Part shown: positions 1-10,564 of the stretch, one piece after another | How the letters are laid out: each line of letters starts with the position of its first letter | Position numbering within the stretch: the stretch's first letter is position 1 | Origin: Massilia sp. W12 | GTDB taxonomy: Bacteria > Pseudomonadota > Gammaproteobacteria > Burkholderiales > Burkholderiaceae_D | DNA length: 64,000 nt | Assembly: GCF_037300705.1 (NCBI RefSeq) | Contig: NZ_CP147776.1 | Location: 5,896,857-5,960,856 of the forward strand | Direction of reading: 5' to 3' | Made by a program: the position numbers and the translations under genes | Notes under the pieces: generated by a model | What the model saw: the letters and a program-made list of their open reading frames with translations, nothing else | Told to the model about the DNA's origin: nothing | Databases searched by the model: none

Positions 1-765
1 AAATAAATGGTTATGCTCCGAAGTCAGCAGAAAATCCAGGCCATGTTTGTGCGCAAAAGCATAGGCGTCGGTCGGGCCATAAGCGCCGCGTTGCGGGGCC
101 ACCGCATGGCTGCAGGAAGCGTTTTCCCCGCCGCCGTCGCTGTGATTGGTCTGGCTGTGCAGATTGCCGTAGTACACGCTGTAAGGCAGGCCAGCCGTGG
201 CCGGGGCCAGACGCTGCGCGCCACGCTTGCCGGCCAGCGGCTGGAACAGCGGCATGCGCTGCGGCGTGACCATGCCGACTTGCATCGGCCAGCTTTGTTG
301 AATCCAATCCAGACCGCTTTTCTTTTGCAGGGCGGCGAATAATTGTGCGGCGTCGGTTTGCGGGATCGAGCGTTGCATATCAATCGCCACCGCCTCCATT
401 TGCACCGTGTAAATACCGTCCGGCAGCGCGTTTTTGGCATTGCGGCCCTGCCATTGAATATTTTTGCGCAATTTTTTATTGACCGGCAAAGCATCTGCGC
501 CATACCAGGTTTGTATCACATTTTGTTTTTTATCCAGCAATTGCACACGCCATACTGCAGCTTGTGCGGTATCCGCATGCGGATATTCAAAATGCAGGGT
601 GAATTGACGGGCTTGATTGCCAGCCGGATTTAATGCGCGGAATGGGGCTTGCAAACTGGCGGAAAATTCCGCGTGATCCAATGCATGCGCATACAGATTT
701 TGCGCCGGCAGCAGCGCGCTGCACAGACTGAGAGCCAAGAGAGTAGGGCGGATCATTTTTTTCAT
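1..765 (-). CDS. Secreted PHP-domain-like metallo-phosphoesterase, partial
   Basis: The gene starts at 765 and runs off the left edge, so 255 residues are seen. The start MKKMIRPTLLALSLCSALLP is a typical signal peptide, probably cut after the Ala-rich stretch near residue 27. Residues 30-190 form a beta-rich N-terminal region. A PHP-like signature begins near residue 205: YYGNLHSQTNHSDG, then DAYAFAHKHGLDFLLTSEHNH. The H-x-H-like pair and the later EHNH are metal ligands in PHP/CehA-type phosphoesterases, so a periplasmic or secreted metal-dependent hydrolase is inferred. The substrate is unknown, and the other metal ligands lie outside the window. An overlapping reading frame on the same strand is a shadow. 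Confidence 0.72.
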   Translation of the reverse strand, partial: MKKMIRPTLLALSLCSALLPAQNLYAHALDHAEFSASLQAPFRALNPAGNQARQFTLHFEYPHADTAQAAVWRVQLLDKKQNVIQTWYGADALPVNKKLRKNIQWQGRNAKNALPDGIYTVQMEAVAIDMQRSIPQTDAAQLFAALQKKSGLDWIQQSWPMQVGMVTPQRMPLFQPLAGKRGAQRLAPATAGLPYSVYYGNLHSQTNHSDGGGENASCSHAVAPQRGAYGPTDAYAFAHKHGLDFLLTSEHNHLF

Positions 766-1158
766 TATCGTCTCACATAATCATTGGATATGAAGCGGCC
801 TGCGGCAACAGAGCGCATCTTTACCAATTCCGGAAATAAAGCCGGAGCGTGCGCATCACGCACCACTCCGGCGCAGACTTATACGCCAGCCAAAGGCCGG
901 CTATGCAGGACAGTTTGCTGCCTCTTCTTTTTCAGGGGTGTGCGCAAGCACCCTCGCTTCGGGGGAAGGGGATAACGCTTGCAGCGCTGCGCATCTTAGG
1001 GCAGGCGGCAGGCTTTGCCTAGAGACATGCCGCAAATTGCATAATTTCTGTCGCGATTGTGAAAAAAACGCCAATTTTCTGAAATTGATTGCAAGGGGGC
1101 CGGATTTATAGCGTCTATAGCCCGGCTATAATGAATCTTTTGTTCCACTTGCACCGTC
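766..1158. other. Intergenic region with a perfect hairpin
   Basis: This 393-bp gap separates two divergent genes. It holds a stem at 841-847 paired with 866-872 (GCCGGAG/CTCCGGC), with an inner stem GTGCG/CGCAC (849-853 and 859-863). No T-run follows, so it is not a clear terminator. A -10-like TATAAT lies at 1127-1132, 27 nt before ybaK, without a convincing -35 box. No gene is supported here: the 63-codon frame at 784-975 has no coding character. Confidence 0.5.
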
Positions 1159-1644
1159 ATGGCCAAACACGTCTCCGAAACGCCCGCCACCCAAATGTTG
1201 AAACGCGCCGGCGTGATGTTCACTGAGCATCCCTATGAATATGAAGAGCATGGCGGCACGGCGGTCTCTTCGCGTGAGCTGGGCGTAGCCGAGCACAGCG
1301 TGGTGAAAACCCTCATCATGCAAGACGAAGCGGCGCGCCCCTTGGTGGTCTTGATGCATGGCGATTGCAAAGTTTCGACCAAAAACCTGGCGCGCCAGGC
1401 CGGCAAGAAAAGCATTGCCCCCTGCACCCCGGAAGTGGCCAACCGCCACAGCGGTTATCTGGTCGGCGGCACCTCGCCCTTCGGCTTGAGAAAGGCGATG
1501 CCGGTGTATTGCGAGCGCAGCATTTTTGCGCTGGACAAAATCTACATCAATGGCGGACGGCGCGGCTATCTGCTCGGCCTCGCCCCGCAGGTCTTGCGCG
1601 ACGTGCTGCAAGTGATTGAAGTCGATTGCGCCTTGCAGGAATAA
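1159..1644 (+). CDS. ybaK: Cys-tRNA(Pro)/Cys-tRNA(Cys) deacylase YbaK/EbsC
   Basis: A 161-residue protein, the usual length for the YbaK/EbsC family. Family members hydrolyse Cys-tRNA(Pro) made by mistake by prolyl-tRNA synthetase. Visible family features are the N-terminal TPATQMLKRAGVMF segment, the VVKTLIM strand with a conserved lysine, and the YLVGGTSPFG loop followed by the LGLAPQVL C-terminus. The protein is cytoplasmic and acts alone or with ProRS. The start ATG at 1159 gives the expected N-terminus. It lies 72 nt ahead of plsY on the same strand and may be co-transcribed with it. Confidence 0.9.
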   Translation: MAKHVSETPATQMLKRAGVMFTEHPYEYEEHGGTAVSSRELGVAEHSVVKTLIMQDEAARPLVVLMHGDCKVSTKNLARQAGKKSIAPCTPEVANRHSGYLVGGTSPFGLRKAMPVYCERSIFALDKIYINGGRRGYLLGLAPQVLRDVLQVIEVDCALQE

Positions 1645-1716
1645 GCCGCCTTGCGCCCGGTCTGCCCCTCGCATATACTCGCGCATCGCTTGAACTGAGA
1701 TTTCCCGGACTGCTCC

Positions 1717-2367
1717 ATGATCACCACCTTGCTTTTTGTGCTTGCCGCCTATCTGATCGGCTCTATTTCCTTCGCTGTCGTCGTCAGCCGTGGTTTTGGC
1801 CTGGCCGATCCGCGCACCTATGGTTCAAAAAATCCGGGCGCGACCAATGTTTTGCGCAGCGGAAATAAAAAAGCCGCGATTCTCACCTTGTTGGGCGACA
1901 GTTTGAAAGGCTGGTTTGCCGTCTTCGCCGCCAAACAATGGGGCCCGCAATTGCAGCTCGATGAGAGCGGCGTGGCGCTGGTGGCGCTGGCCGTGTTTCT
2001 GGGGCATTTGTGGCCGCTGTTCTCGCGCTTTGTCGGCGGCAAGGGCGTGGCCACCGCGCTCGGCGTGTTGCTGGCGCTCAATCTCTGGCTGGGTCTGGCC
2101 ACCCTGATCACCTGGCTGGCGGTGGCCTACGCCTTCCGCTATTCCTCGCTGGCGGCGATTGTGGCGGCGATTTTCGCGGTGTTTTATCAGGGTTTGCTGT
2201 TTGGTCTGGCGCCAGAGCTGTTTGCGGTCGGCGCCATGAGCTTGCTGCTGGTGTATCGCCACGGCGCGAATATCAGCAATTTGCTGGCCGGTAAAGAAAG
2301 CAAGATCGGCAGCAAGAGCAAGCCGCAAGCCGGGTCTGACGATAAGCCTAAGCACAAAGCCTCGTAA
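1717..2367 (+). CDS. plsY: Glycerol-3-phosphate acyltransferase PlsY
   Basis: A 216-residue inner-membrane protein that acylates glycerol-3-phosphate from acyl-phosphate, the first step of phospholipid synthesis with PlsX. The three PlsY motifs are visible: [29 protein letters not shown] (motif 1, residues 15-43, written here as one motif only for location), the GGKGVAT loop near residue 107, and the C-terminal YRHGANI loop. About five hydrophobic segments are present. The tail from about residue 190 is Lys/Ser-rich and slightly longer than usual. Function rests on motif conservation and is secure. Confidence 0.95.
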   Translation: MITTLLFVLAAYLIGSISFAVVVSRGFGLADPRTYGSKNPGATNVLRSGNKKAAILTLLGDSLKGWFAVFAAKQWGPQLQLDESGVALVALAVFLGHLWPLFSRFVGGKGVATALGVLLALNLWLGLATLITWLAVAYAFRYSSLAAIVAAIFAVFYQGLLFGLAPELFAVGAMSLLLVYRHGANISNLLAGKESKIGSKSKPQAGSDDKPKHKAS

Positions 2368-2541
2368 GCGCCAGTCAGGCGAAGAAAGCGGGCCGGCATC
2401 ATCCGCCGCTTGACGCCAGGCAGCAGACTGGATCGCCCGGCAGCGCAAACCTGCGTTTGCATGCATAAAATCACGGAACCGCGAGCCTGGCGCCGGTTCC
2501 AAGCCGCATTACCCATCCTTGCCGCCATCACCGGAGAATGT

Positions 2542-2895
2542 ATGCGCGTCATCTTACTCAGCTTGCTTTTACTCAATGCGGCGCATGTATTTGCCGCCTG
2601 CCCGCCGCCGCTCAAACCCGTCAGCAACCCGCGCCAGGCACAGGAAGTCGCGCAAAGCGCGATTCAGGAATGCCGCTTAAGCCGGCTGCCGCCCGCCTGT
2701 GTGCGTTTATTTGTGCAAAGCGCACCGGCGTTTTGGCTGGTGGATGTGCGCGAACAACATGACGCCCAATGCGGCGGCGATCCTGATACGGCGCCGCGTT
2801 TGTTCAGCTTGCAGATTTGGCGCGATGGCCGGGTGTTGAGCGACGCCGCCAGCATGGATGGCAGTTTTCTGCCCTTGACCCGGGCGGCGTCCTGA
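2542..2895 (+). CDS. Small secreted protein of unknown function
   Basis: The start at 2542 is preferred over an in-frame ATG at 2410 because GGAG (2533-2536) lies just upstream and the resulting N-terminus, MRVILLSLLLLNAAHVFAA, is a clean signal peptide. The mature protein is about 98 residues. It has several cysteines (C-P-P near the start, QECRL, PACVRLF, AQCGGD), consistent with disulfides in the periplasm, and ends in an aromatic/Asp-rich segment (QIWRDGRVLSDAASMDG). I do not recognise the family. It is followed by a hairpin and a convergent gene. Confidence 0.65.
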   Translation: MRVILLSLLLLNAAHVFAACPPPLKPVSNPRQAQEVAQSAIQECRLSRLPPACVRLFVQSAPAFWLVDVREQHDAQCGGDPDTAPRLFSLQIWRDGRVLSDAASMDGSFLPLTRAAS

Positions 2896-2905
2896 GGAGA
2901 GGGGG

Positions 2906-2924
2906 GGCGCCAAAACTTGGCGCC
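2906..2924. terminator. Hairpin between convergent genes
   Basis: GGCGCCAA (2906-2913) pairs perfectly with TTGGCGCC (2917-2924) around a 3-nt loop. It sits between two convergent stop codons, the usual place for a shared terminator, but no T-run follows on either strand. Confidence 0.45.
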
Positions 2925-2934
2925 GGGGATTGGC

Positions 2935-4083
2935 TTAACGCAGGAATTTACCGTCTTTGGAAATCACTGTCAGCTCAACATATTCCGATGCCTGACGGCG
3001 GTTTTTTGACAGATTGATCAGAAAACCGCCGAATTCCACCCGGTTCATGCCTTCCAGCGCGGTAATCAGCTTGGCGCGGCTGGGATCGCGGCCGGTGCGG
3101 CGCAGCGCTTCCACCATCAGCTTGGCGTTCAAAAAACCTTCCATGCTCATGAAGGAGCGGGTGCTGATTTTGGCTTCTTCCATCACCTGCTTGTATTCCT
3201 GCACGATTTCGCTGACCACCGAAAACGGGAACGGCACCACCTGCGACACCACCACCCCGACGCCGTGTTTGCCGAGCGCATTCACAGAAGTCTGGGTGCC
3301 CATTACCGACAGGGTGAAATACGGAATCCCGGTTTCCAGCAGGTTATAGGCTTTGATGAATTCCACCGAAGGTTTGCCGGCGGTGATCATGACCACCGCT
3401 TGCGGTTTGCTCTGCGCCAATTCCTTGGCGGCTTTGGCGGCGTCGCTGGCGTCGTTTTCCACCGTGGCCTTGGCGGTCGGCTTCAATTTGCGTTTTTCCA
3501 GCGCAGCTTCGACGCCCGCCAGACCATCTTTGCCAAAGCCATTGTTTTGATACACCACCGCCACCCGTTCCAGACCGCGCATGGTGATGTGATCAACAAT
3601 TTTTTCCAATTCCTCGGCATAGCCGGCGCGCAGATTGAACACCAGACGGTTGATGGGTTTGCGCAACGCCGTGGCCCCGGAGAATGGCGCAATACTGGGA
3701 ATCTCGTATTCATTCAAGAGCGGCATGATGGCCGTATTGGCCCCGGTGCCCATCACATTGAACAAGGCGAACACCTTCTTTTCTGTGATCAGACTTTTGA
3801 CATTCGCCACCCCTTTATTGGTGTCGTAAGCATCATCCAGGCTGATCAACTCGATTTTGCGGCCATGCACGCCGCCGCGCGCATTCACATAATCGAAATA
3901 GGCGCGCGCCGCATTCGCCGTATCCTGGCCCAACTCGGCCAAGGGGCCGGTCAGCGCTACCGATTGCCCGAGCACAATCGTGTTGGAACTGACGCCGTTT
4001 TCAGCGGATGCTGCGGCGCACAAAACTGTGAGTGAAAGCGTGGCGAGAACGCGCCGCCAAAGGCGCAACAAGGGCTTTGCCAT
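2935..4083 (-). CDS. ABC transporter periplasmic solute-binding protein, amino-acid (LivK) type
   Basis: The start at 4083 is chosen because CCGGAG lies 7-8 nt upstream on the minus strand; an ATG 18 nt earlier lacks this. The product is 382 residues with an N-terminal signal peptide (residues 1-27, AAASA cut region). It has the type I periplasmic binding fold of the Leu/Ile/Val family: IVLGQSVALTGPLAELGQD at the start, then DDAYDTNKGVANVK and VAVVYQNNGFGKDG. Such proteins deliver branched-chain amino acids, amides or aromatic compounds to an ABC permease. No permease or ATPase gene is adjacent, so it is an orphan and its ligand cannot be named. Confidence 0.85.
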   Translation of the reverse strand: MAKPLLRLWRRVLATLSLTVLCAAASAENGVSSNTIVLGQSVALTGPLAELGQDTANAARAYFDYVNARGGVHGRKIELISLDDAYDTNKGVANVKSLITEKKVFALFNVMGTGANTAIMPLLNEYEIPSIAPFSGATALRKPINRLVFNLRAGYAEELEKIVDHITMRGLERVAVVYQNNGFGKDGLAGVEAALEKRKLKPTAKATVENDASDAAKAAKELAQSKPQAVVMITAGKPSVEFIKAYNLLETGIPYFTLSVMGTQTSVNALGKHGVGVVVSQVVPFPFSVVSEIVQEYKQVMEEAKISTRSFMSMEGFLNAKLMVEALRRTGRDPSRAKLITALEGMNRVEFGGFLINLSKNRRQASEYVELTVISKDGKFLR

Positions 4084-4443
4084 AGGAAACTCCGGTATCA
4101 ATTGTTATGTGTGGAAACTTGTGGGGCAAACCAGGCACAAACCATCGCATCAAGCTCACTGCACGAATCGGGATGATGCAGAGAAGACGGTGGAAACTGG
4201 GAATGGCTGCACGGGAAAAACGGCGTGCCCCGGGAAGAGAAAGCGTGAAACAACGCCCACAGTATGCGGCGTTGCAAAATGATTTGCAATCAACCTGTGT
4301 CTGGCATGTTGCAGTTGCTACAAATCACGAAATATTTTGATACTTGCAAAAAATCTGCTCGCACCACACCAAGGACGTGAACTCTGACGCTATCCCATAG
4401 TCAAAACTGCATGCATACATTGCATATACAATCAGGAGGAAGC
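4084..4443. other. Intergenic region, divergent promoters presumed
   Basis: This 360-bp gap lies between the divergent solute-binding protein gene and a small membrane protein gene. It must carry the promoter of at least the former. I see no convincing repeat, hairpin or gene in it; its short frames lack ribosome sites and coding character. Confidence 0.4.
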
Positions 4444-4593
4444 ATGTGCAGGAAATTGGCGATTTATTATTTTTGGCTGAGTTTTCCCTTGAGCCTGGCG
4501 CTGGCGGTGATGGGAATTTTGCCGGGCAGAATGATCGGCATCTTCATTGTACTCAGCCTGATTCCTTACGCCTGGTGTTGCCGTAAAGATTGA
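4444..4593 (+). CDS. Small membrane protein, 49 residues
   Basis: A strong ribosome site, CAGGAGGAAGC, lies just before the ATG at 4444, which decides this start over an in-frame ATG at 4411. The 49-residue product has two hydrophobic segments (YYFWLSFPLSLALAVMGIL and MIGIFIVLSLIPYAWC) joined by a short PGR turn and ends in CCRKD. It is a predicted two-pass inner-membrane miniprotein of unknown function. The ribosome site and membrane pattern are seen directly; function is not inferable. Confidence 0.5.
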   Translation: MCRKLAIYYFWLSFPLSLALAVMGILPGRMIGIFIVLSLIPYAWCCRKD

Positions 4594-4625
4594 GCGCACA
4601 GCCGGAGTGCGATCCGGCTGTGCGC
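4594..4625. terminator. Perfect 13-bp hairpin between convergent genes
   Basis: GCGCACAGCCGGA (4594-4606) pairs without mismatch with 4613-4625 around a 6-nt loop. It starts right after the stop of the small membrane protein and lies 14 nt from the stop of the convergent protease gene. No T-run follows, so termination is inferred from position and stem strength. Confidence 0.55.
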
Positions 4626-4638
4626 AAGGGGCTACAGA

Positions 4639-6387
4639 TTAACGGTAGTTGCGATAGATATGACAGGCGATGCCTTCTTTATGCCAGCCATCGCGGCCTT
4701 CACCAAGTTCATTGTAATCCTGGGTGTAGAAATGCAATTCCTTTTGCCCATGATAGTAACGATACAACGGCGTGGTTTTCGGCCCTGGCGTTTGGCTGCA
4801 ATAGCCGGTAATGCCGTGGTATTCATAATCGCCATTGCCGCCGCCTAATTCATTCCAATCGGTGGTGTAGAAATTATTCCCGCTGGCGCTGCGATGATAA
4901 TGATACAGCGGCACATTATCCGCATCCTGCGAACGTTTCAGAAAACCTGGCAGGCCTTCGTAATACCATACAGCCGACGATTCATTCATATTTTCAAAAC
5001 CCAGGCTGATTTGCGTCCAATAAAAATGCCGGGAAGTATTATCTCGATTAACAAACCGATAGAGCGGCGCAAAATCAGATCGCTTCACACCTGCAACGGT
5101 GTGCGAGGCGCCATTCAAATAATCCAAGCGATAAAACGGTTGATCTTCATCATAGGTGGAGAAGGCCGCGCCAATCCGACCATTTTGCTCCAAAACATTG
5201 CGCACTTCCTGCGGGGTGGCGTTCGGATGGGTTTCCAGATATTGCGCCACCAAACCGCTGACATGCGCTGCTGCTTGTGAAGTGCCATCTTTGAGCACAG
5301 AATCCGTATCATTGAGATGACTGGCGGAACGGATCCGAACGCCCGGCGCCCATATATCAATACTGGAATGCGCGGCAATCGAATGGACGATACGATCATT
5401 TTCATCCGTCGCCCCCACGCTGATCACTTTCGGCTCACGCGCCGGCGAAACAAGATAACCTTCATCGATCGCGCTGGTGACCAATTTCCGATTGCCGGCG
5501 GCAGTCACCACAGTCAAGCCGGCATCCACCGTGCGCGCTACCGCCGCATCCAAAGCGCTATGCGGCGGGGTGGTCAGGCTGATGTTCAGCACGGCGGGGC
5601 GCTGCGCATTTGTCATGACCCACTCCAGGCCGGCAATCAAAATCGACGCCGTGCCCTTGCCCTCACAATCCAACACTTTCACACTGTGCATGCGAACTTG
5701 CTTGGCGACACCCCAGATTTGCCCGCCCAGCACGCCGGCGATATGCGTGCCATGTCCATTGCAATCCGAGAGACCTGCGGCATCCGTCACCACGGACATA
5801 TCCAAAGTCACACGACCGGCAAAATCGCTGTGCGTATGGCGCACCCCGCTGTCCAGTAAATAGGCATGCACGCCGGCCCCGGTATATTCATATTCATATT
5901 TTTTATCATAATCCGGCAAAACCTGATCAAGCCGATCCAAATTCCAGGGGGCATTATCTTGCACCGCACTGGCTTCGGTCATGCTGTTTTGAATCACATA
6001 ATCCACCAGCGCATCATTCGCCAATTGATCAGCCCCGGCCTCACTCATGTTTTTCACGCTGAACCCATATAAGGTTTTGCCATATACAAATTCGAGCTGT
6101 GCGCCATAGGTTTGCGCCATATTCTCTGCAATCTGTTGCAGATTCAGCGCCATCTTATTTTTCTTTAATACAACGATATATTCACCCGGCACTGCCGCCC
6201 CGGTCTTTTGCGCAGTTTTTGTCGGCAAAGGGTCGCGATTATCTACTGGATCTGTAATCACCACGCCACCACCTTCATCAGTAAGGTCGGTGGAAATACC
6301 TGAAACCTGGGCATGTGCGGCAAAACTGCCAGCTAATAACATCGCCAATGCCAGTGATTTATATTGCGGGGTCGTATTTTTCTTCAT
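4639..6387 (-). CDS. Secreted subtilisin-like serine protease (S8) with C-terminal DUF5648-like repeats
   Basis: The start at 6387 gives a signal peptide (MKKNTTPQYK...SFAAHA, cut near residue 26) in a 582-residue protein. Residues 67-140 form an inhibitor I9-type prodomain (GEYIVVLKKN... to IQNSMTEASA). Residues 145-400 are a proteinase K-like S8 domain with the full triad: D179 (LLDSGV), H212 (GHGTHIAG) and S370 (DGTSQAAAH), plus oxyanion N299 (AAGN). Residues 440-582 contain three repeats of the type PLYR...HFYT...E...GW..EGI, matching DUF5648, which is often found at the end of secreted hydrolases. Expected role: extracellular proteolysis after self-activation. An upstream in-frame extension to 6507 lacks a signal peptide and is rejected. 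Confidence 0.88.
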   Translation of the reverse strand: MKKNTTPQYKSLALAMLLAGSFAAHAQVSGISTDLTDEGGGVVITDPVDNRDPLPTKTAQKTGAAVPGEYIVVLKKNKMALNLQQIAENMAQTYGAQLEFVYGKTLYGFSVKNMSEAGADQLANDALVDYVIQNSMTEASAVQDNAPWNLDRLDQVLPDYDKKYEYEYTGAGVHAYLLDSGVRHTHSDFAGRVTLDMSVVTDAAGLSDCNGHGTHIAGVLGGQIWGVAKQVRMHSVKVLDCEGKGTASILIAGLEWVMTNAQRPAVLNISLTTPPHSALDAAVARTVDAGLTVVTAAGNRKLVTSAIDEGYLVSPAREPKVISVGATDENDRIVHSIAAHSSIDIWAPGVRIRSASHLNDTDSVLKDGTSQAAAHVSGLVAQYLETHPNATPQEVRNVLEQNGRIGAAFSTYDEDQPFYRLDYLNGASHTVAGVKRSDFAPLYRFVNRDNTSRHFYWTQISLGFENMNESSAVWYYEGLPGFLKRSQDADNVPLYHYHRSASGNNFYTTDWNELGGGNGDYEYHGITGYCSQTPGPKTTPLYRYYHGQKELHFYTQDYNELGEGRDGWHKEGIACHIYRNYR

Positions 6388-8221
<1,834 letters not shown>

Positions 8222-8224
8222 AGC

Positions 8225-9253
8225 ATGAGCGAGCAAAATAAAACATCGATGACCATGATCCAGGCCCTGCGTTCGGCCATGGATGTGATGTTGGAGCGCG
8301 ATGACAATGTGGTGATCTACGGTCAGGACGTGGGCTATTTCGGCGGCGTATTCCGCTGCACCGAAGGGCTGCAAAAGAAATATGGCCGGACCCGCGTATT
8401 CGACGCGCCGATCTCTGAATCCGGCATCGTCGGTTCCGCCATCGGCATGGGCGCGTATGGCTTGCGCCCGGTGATCGAGATCCAATTCGCCGATTACATC
8501 TACCCCGCGTATGACCAGATCGTCTCGGAAGCGGCGCGCCTGCGTTACCGCTCGGCTTGCGATTTCACCGCTCCGCTGACCATCCGCACCCCTTGCGGCG
8601 GCGGCATTTACGGCGGCCAGACGCACAGCCAAAGCCCGGAGGCGGTGTTCGCCCACGTCTGCGGCTTGCGCACCGTGATGCCATCCAATCCATACGACGC
8701 CAAGGGCTTGCTGATCTCCTCGATTGAAAATAACGACCCGGTTATTTTCCTGGAGCCGAAGCGCCTCTACAACGGCCCGTTTGACGGCCATCACGACCGT
8801 CCCTCGGTGCCGTGGTCGCAACACGCCAGCGGCCAGGTGCCGGAAGGCTATTACAACGTGCCGCTCGATAAAGCAGCGATTTTCCGTCCCGGCGAGGAAG
8901 TCACGATTCTGGCCTACGGCACCATGGTGTGGGTGTCGGAAGCAGCGGTCAAAGAAGCCGGCGTGGACGCTGAAATCATCGACCTGCGCAGCTTGTGGCC
9001 GCTGGACTTGGATGCGATTGTGAATTCAGTCAAGAAAACCGGCCGCTGCGTGGTGGTGCATGAAGCCACCCGCACCTGCGGTTATGGCGCCGAACTGGTG
9101 TCGCTGGTGCAGGAGCATTGTTTCCATCATTTGGAAGCGCCTGTGATGCGTGTTACGGGTTGGGACACTCCCTACCCGCATGCGCAGGAATGGGACTACT
9201 TCCCCGGCCCGAAACGGGTCGCGGAAGCCTTGAAAAAAGTGATGGAGGCATAA
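8225..9253 (+). CDS. bkdA2: 2-oxoisovalerate dehydrogenase E1 beta subunit
   Basis: A 342-residue transketolase-like beta subunit that forms an alpha2beta2 E1 with BkdA1. Family features are VVIYGQDVGYFGGVFRCTEG near the N-terminus (glutamine/aspartate contacts to ThDP), FDAPISESGIVGSAIGMG, and the C-terminal transketolase_C domain (VTILAYGTMVWVSEAA... to VVVHEATRTCGYGAE). It starts 3 nt after bkdA1 and ends 3 nt before bkdB, so the four genes are surely one transcript. Confidence 0.95.
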   Translation: MSEQNKTSMTMIQALRSAMDVMLERDDNVVIYGQDVGYFGGVFRCTEGLQKKYGRTRVFDAPISESGIVGSAIGMGAYGLRPVIEIQFADYIYPAYDQIVSEAARLRYRSACDFTAPLTIRTPCGGGIYGGQTHSQSPEAVFAHVCGLRTVMPSNPYDAKGLLISSIENNDPVIFLEPKRLYNGPFDGHHDRPSVPWSQHASGQVPEGYYNVPLDKAAIFRPGEEVTILAYGTMVWVSEAAVKEAGVDAEIIDLRSLWPLDLDAIVNSVKKTGRCVVVHEATRTCGYGAELVSLVQEHCFHHLEAPVMRVTGWDTPYPHAQEWDYFPGPKRVAEALKKVMEA

Positions 9254-9256
9254 GCG

Positions 9257-10561
9257 ATGGGTATTCATGTAATCAAAGTGCCGGACATCGGTGAAGGCAT
9301 TGTTGAAGTCGAATTGGTGGCCTGGAATGTGCAGGTCGGCGACATGGTCAAGGAAGATCAAAACCTGGCTGATGTGATGACCGACAAGGCCACGGTGGAA
9401 ATTCCTTCCGCCGTCAGCGGCAAAGTGGTGGCGCTGGGCGGCGCCGCCGGCCAGATCGTGCGCGTCGGCGCGGAATTGATCCGCATCGAAGTTGAAGGCG
9501 CCGGCAATCTGGACGCCAACGCCGCCGCAGCACCGGCGCCGGCAGCAGCGCCGGCCCCTGCTCCGGCCCCGGCGCCGGCCCCAGTCGCAGCCGCGCCCGC
9601 GCCTGCACCGGCTGCAGCCCCGGCGCCTGCGCCGGCGGCGAAAGCCAGCCCGGCCCCGAGCGTGGGACAAACCCGCGCCTTTGGTGAAAAGCCATTGGCC
9701 TCGCCGGCAGTGCGCAAACGCGCCTGGGACATGGGCGTGGAACTGCGTTTTGTGCAGGGCAGCGGCCCGGCTGGCCGTATTCTGCATGAAGATCTGGATG
9801 CGTATATGGCCAAAGGCGGCGGTGCGCCGGCGGGCAATCTGGACAACCGCTACCGCGAGCTGAACGACGAACATCCGCAAGCCGTGATCGGGCTGCGCCG
9901 CAAGATTGCGCAGAAAATGCAAGACGCCAAGCGCCGCATTCCGCATTTCACCTATGTGGAAGAAGTCGATGTCACCGAGCTGGAAAATCTGCGCGCCACG
10001 CTCAACCATCAACACGGCAAAACCCGTGGCAAGCTGACCATGCTGCCCTTCCTGATGCGCGCCGTGGTGCTGGCGGTGCGCCGCTTCCCGCAGGTGAATG
10101 CGCGCTTCGATGACGAAGCGAATATCAACACCCGCTATGACGCCGTGCATTTGGGCATCGCTACGCAAACCGATGGCGGCCTGATGGTGCCGGTGGTGCG
10201 GCATGCGGAAACGCGCGATTTGTGGAACAGCGCGACTGAGCTGACCCGCCTGGCCGACGCTGCCCGCAGCGGCAAAGCCACGCGCGATGAGCTGTCCGGC
10301 TCGACCATCACCATCACCAGCTTGGGCGCTTTGGGCGGCATCGTCTCGACCCCGGTGATCAATCACCCGGAAGTGGCGATTGTCGGCGTCAACAAAATGG
10401 TGGAGCGTCCCGTCATCAAGCATGGCATGGTGGTGGCGCGCAAAATGATGAACCTGTCCTCGTCGTTTGACCACCGCGTGGTGGACGGCATGGACGCTGC
10501 CGAATTCGTCCAGGCCGTGCGCGGCTATCTGGAATGCCCGGCAACCCTGTTCGTGGAGTAA
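9257..10561 (+). CDS. bkdB: Dihydrolipoyl transacylase E2 of the branched-chain keto acid dehydrogenase
   Basis: The 434-residue E2 core transfers the acyl group from E1 to CoA. A single lipoyl domain covers residues 1-78, with the lipoyl lysine K44 in VMTDKATVE. An Ala/Pro linker at about 88-133 consists almost only of alternating Ala and Pro. A peripheral-subunit-binding domain follows at about 146-184. The catalytic 2-oxoacid acyltransferase domain ends with DHRVVDG (405-411), holding the active-site His406 and Asp410. It is 3 nt from both neighbours in the operon. Confidence 0.95.
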   Translation: MGIHVIKVPDIGEGIVEVELVAWNVQVGDMVKEDQNLADVMTDKATVEIPSAVSGKVVALGGAAGQIVRVGAELIRIEVEGAGNLDANAAAAPAPAAAPAPAPAPAPAPVAAAPAPAPAAAPAPAPAAKASPAPSVGQTRAFGEKPLASPAVRKRAWDMGVELRFVQGSGPAGRILHEDLDAYMAKGGGAPAGNLDNRYRELNDEHPQAVIGLRRKIAQKMQDAKRRIPHFTYVEEVDVTELENLRATLNHQHGKTRGKLTMLPFLMRAVVLAVRRFPQVNARFDDEANINTRYDAVHLGIATQTDGGLMVPVVRHAETRDLWNSATELTRLADAARSGKATRDELSGSTITITSLGALGGIVSTPVINHPEVAIVGVNKMVERPVIKHGMVVARKMMNLSSSFDHRVVDGMDAAEFVQAVRGYLECPATLFVE

Positions 10562-10564
10562 ACA

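Noticed and set aside
784-975. 63-codon frame
   Set aside because: Runs through a perfect hairpin and has no coding signal.
9525-9655. Low-complexity GC repeat inside bkdB
   Set aside because: It encodes the flexible Ala-Pro linker of E2 and needs no separate explanation.
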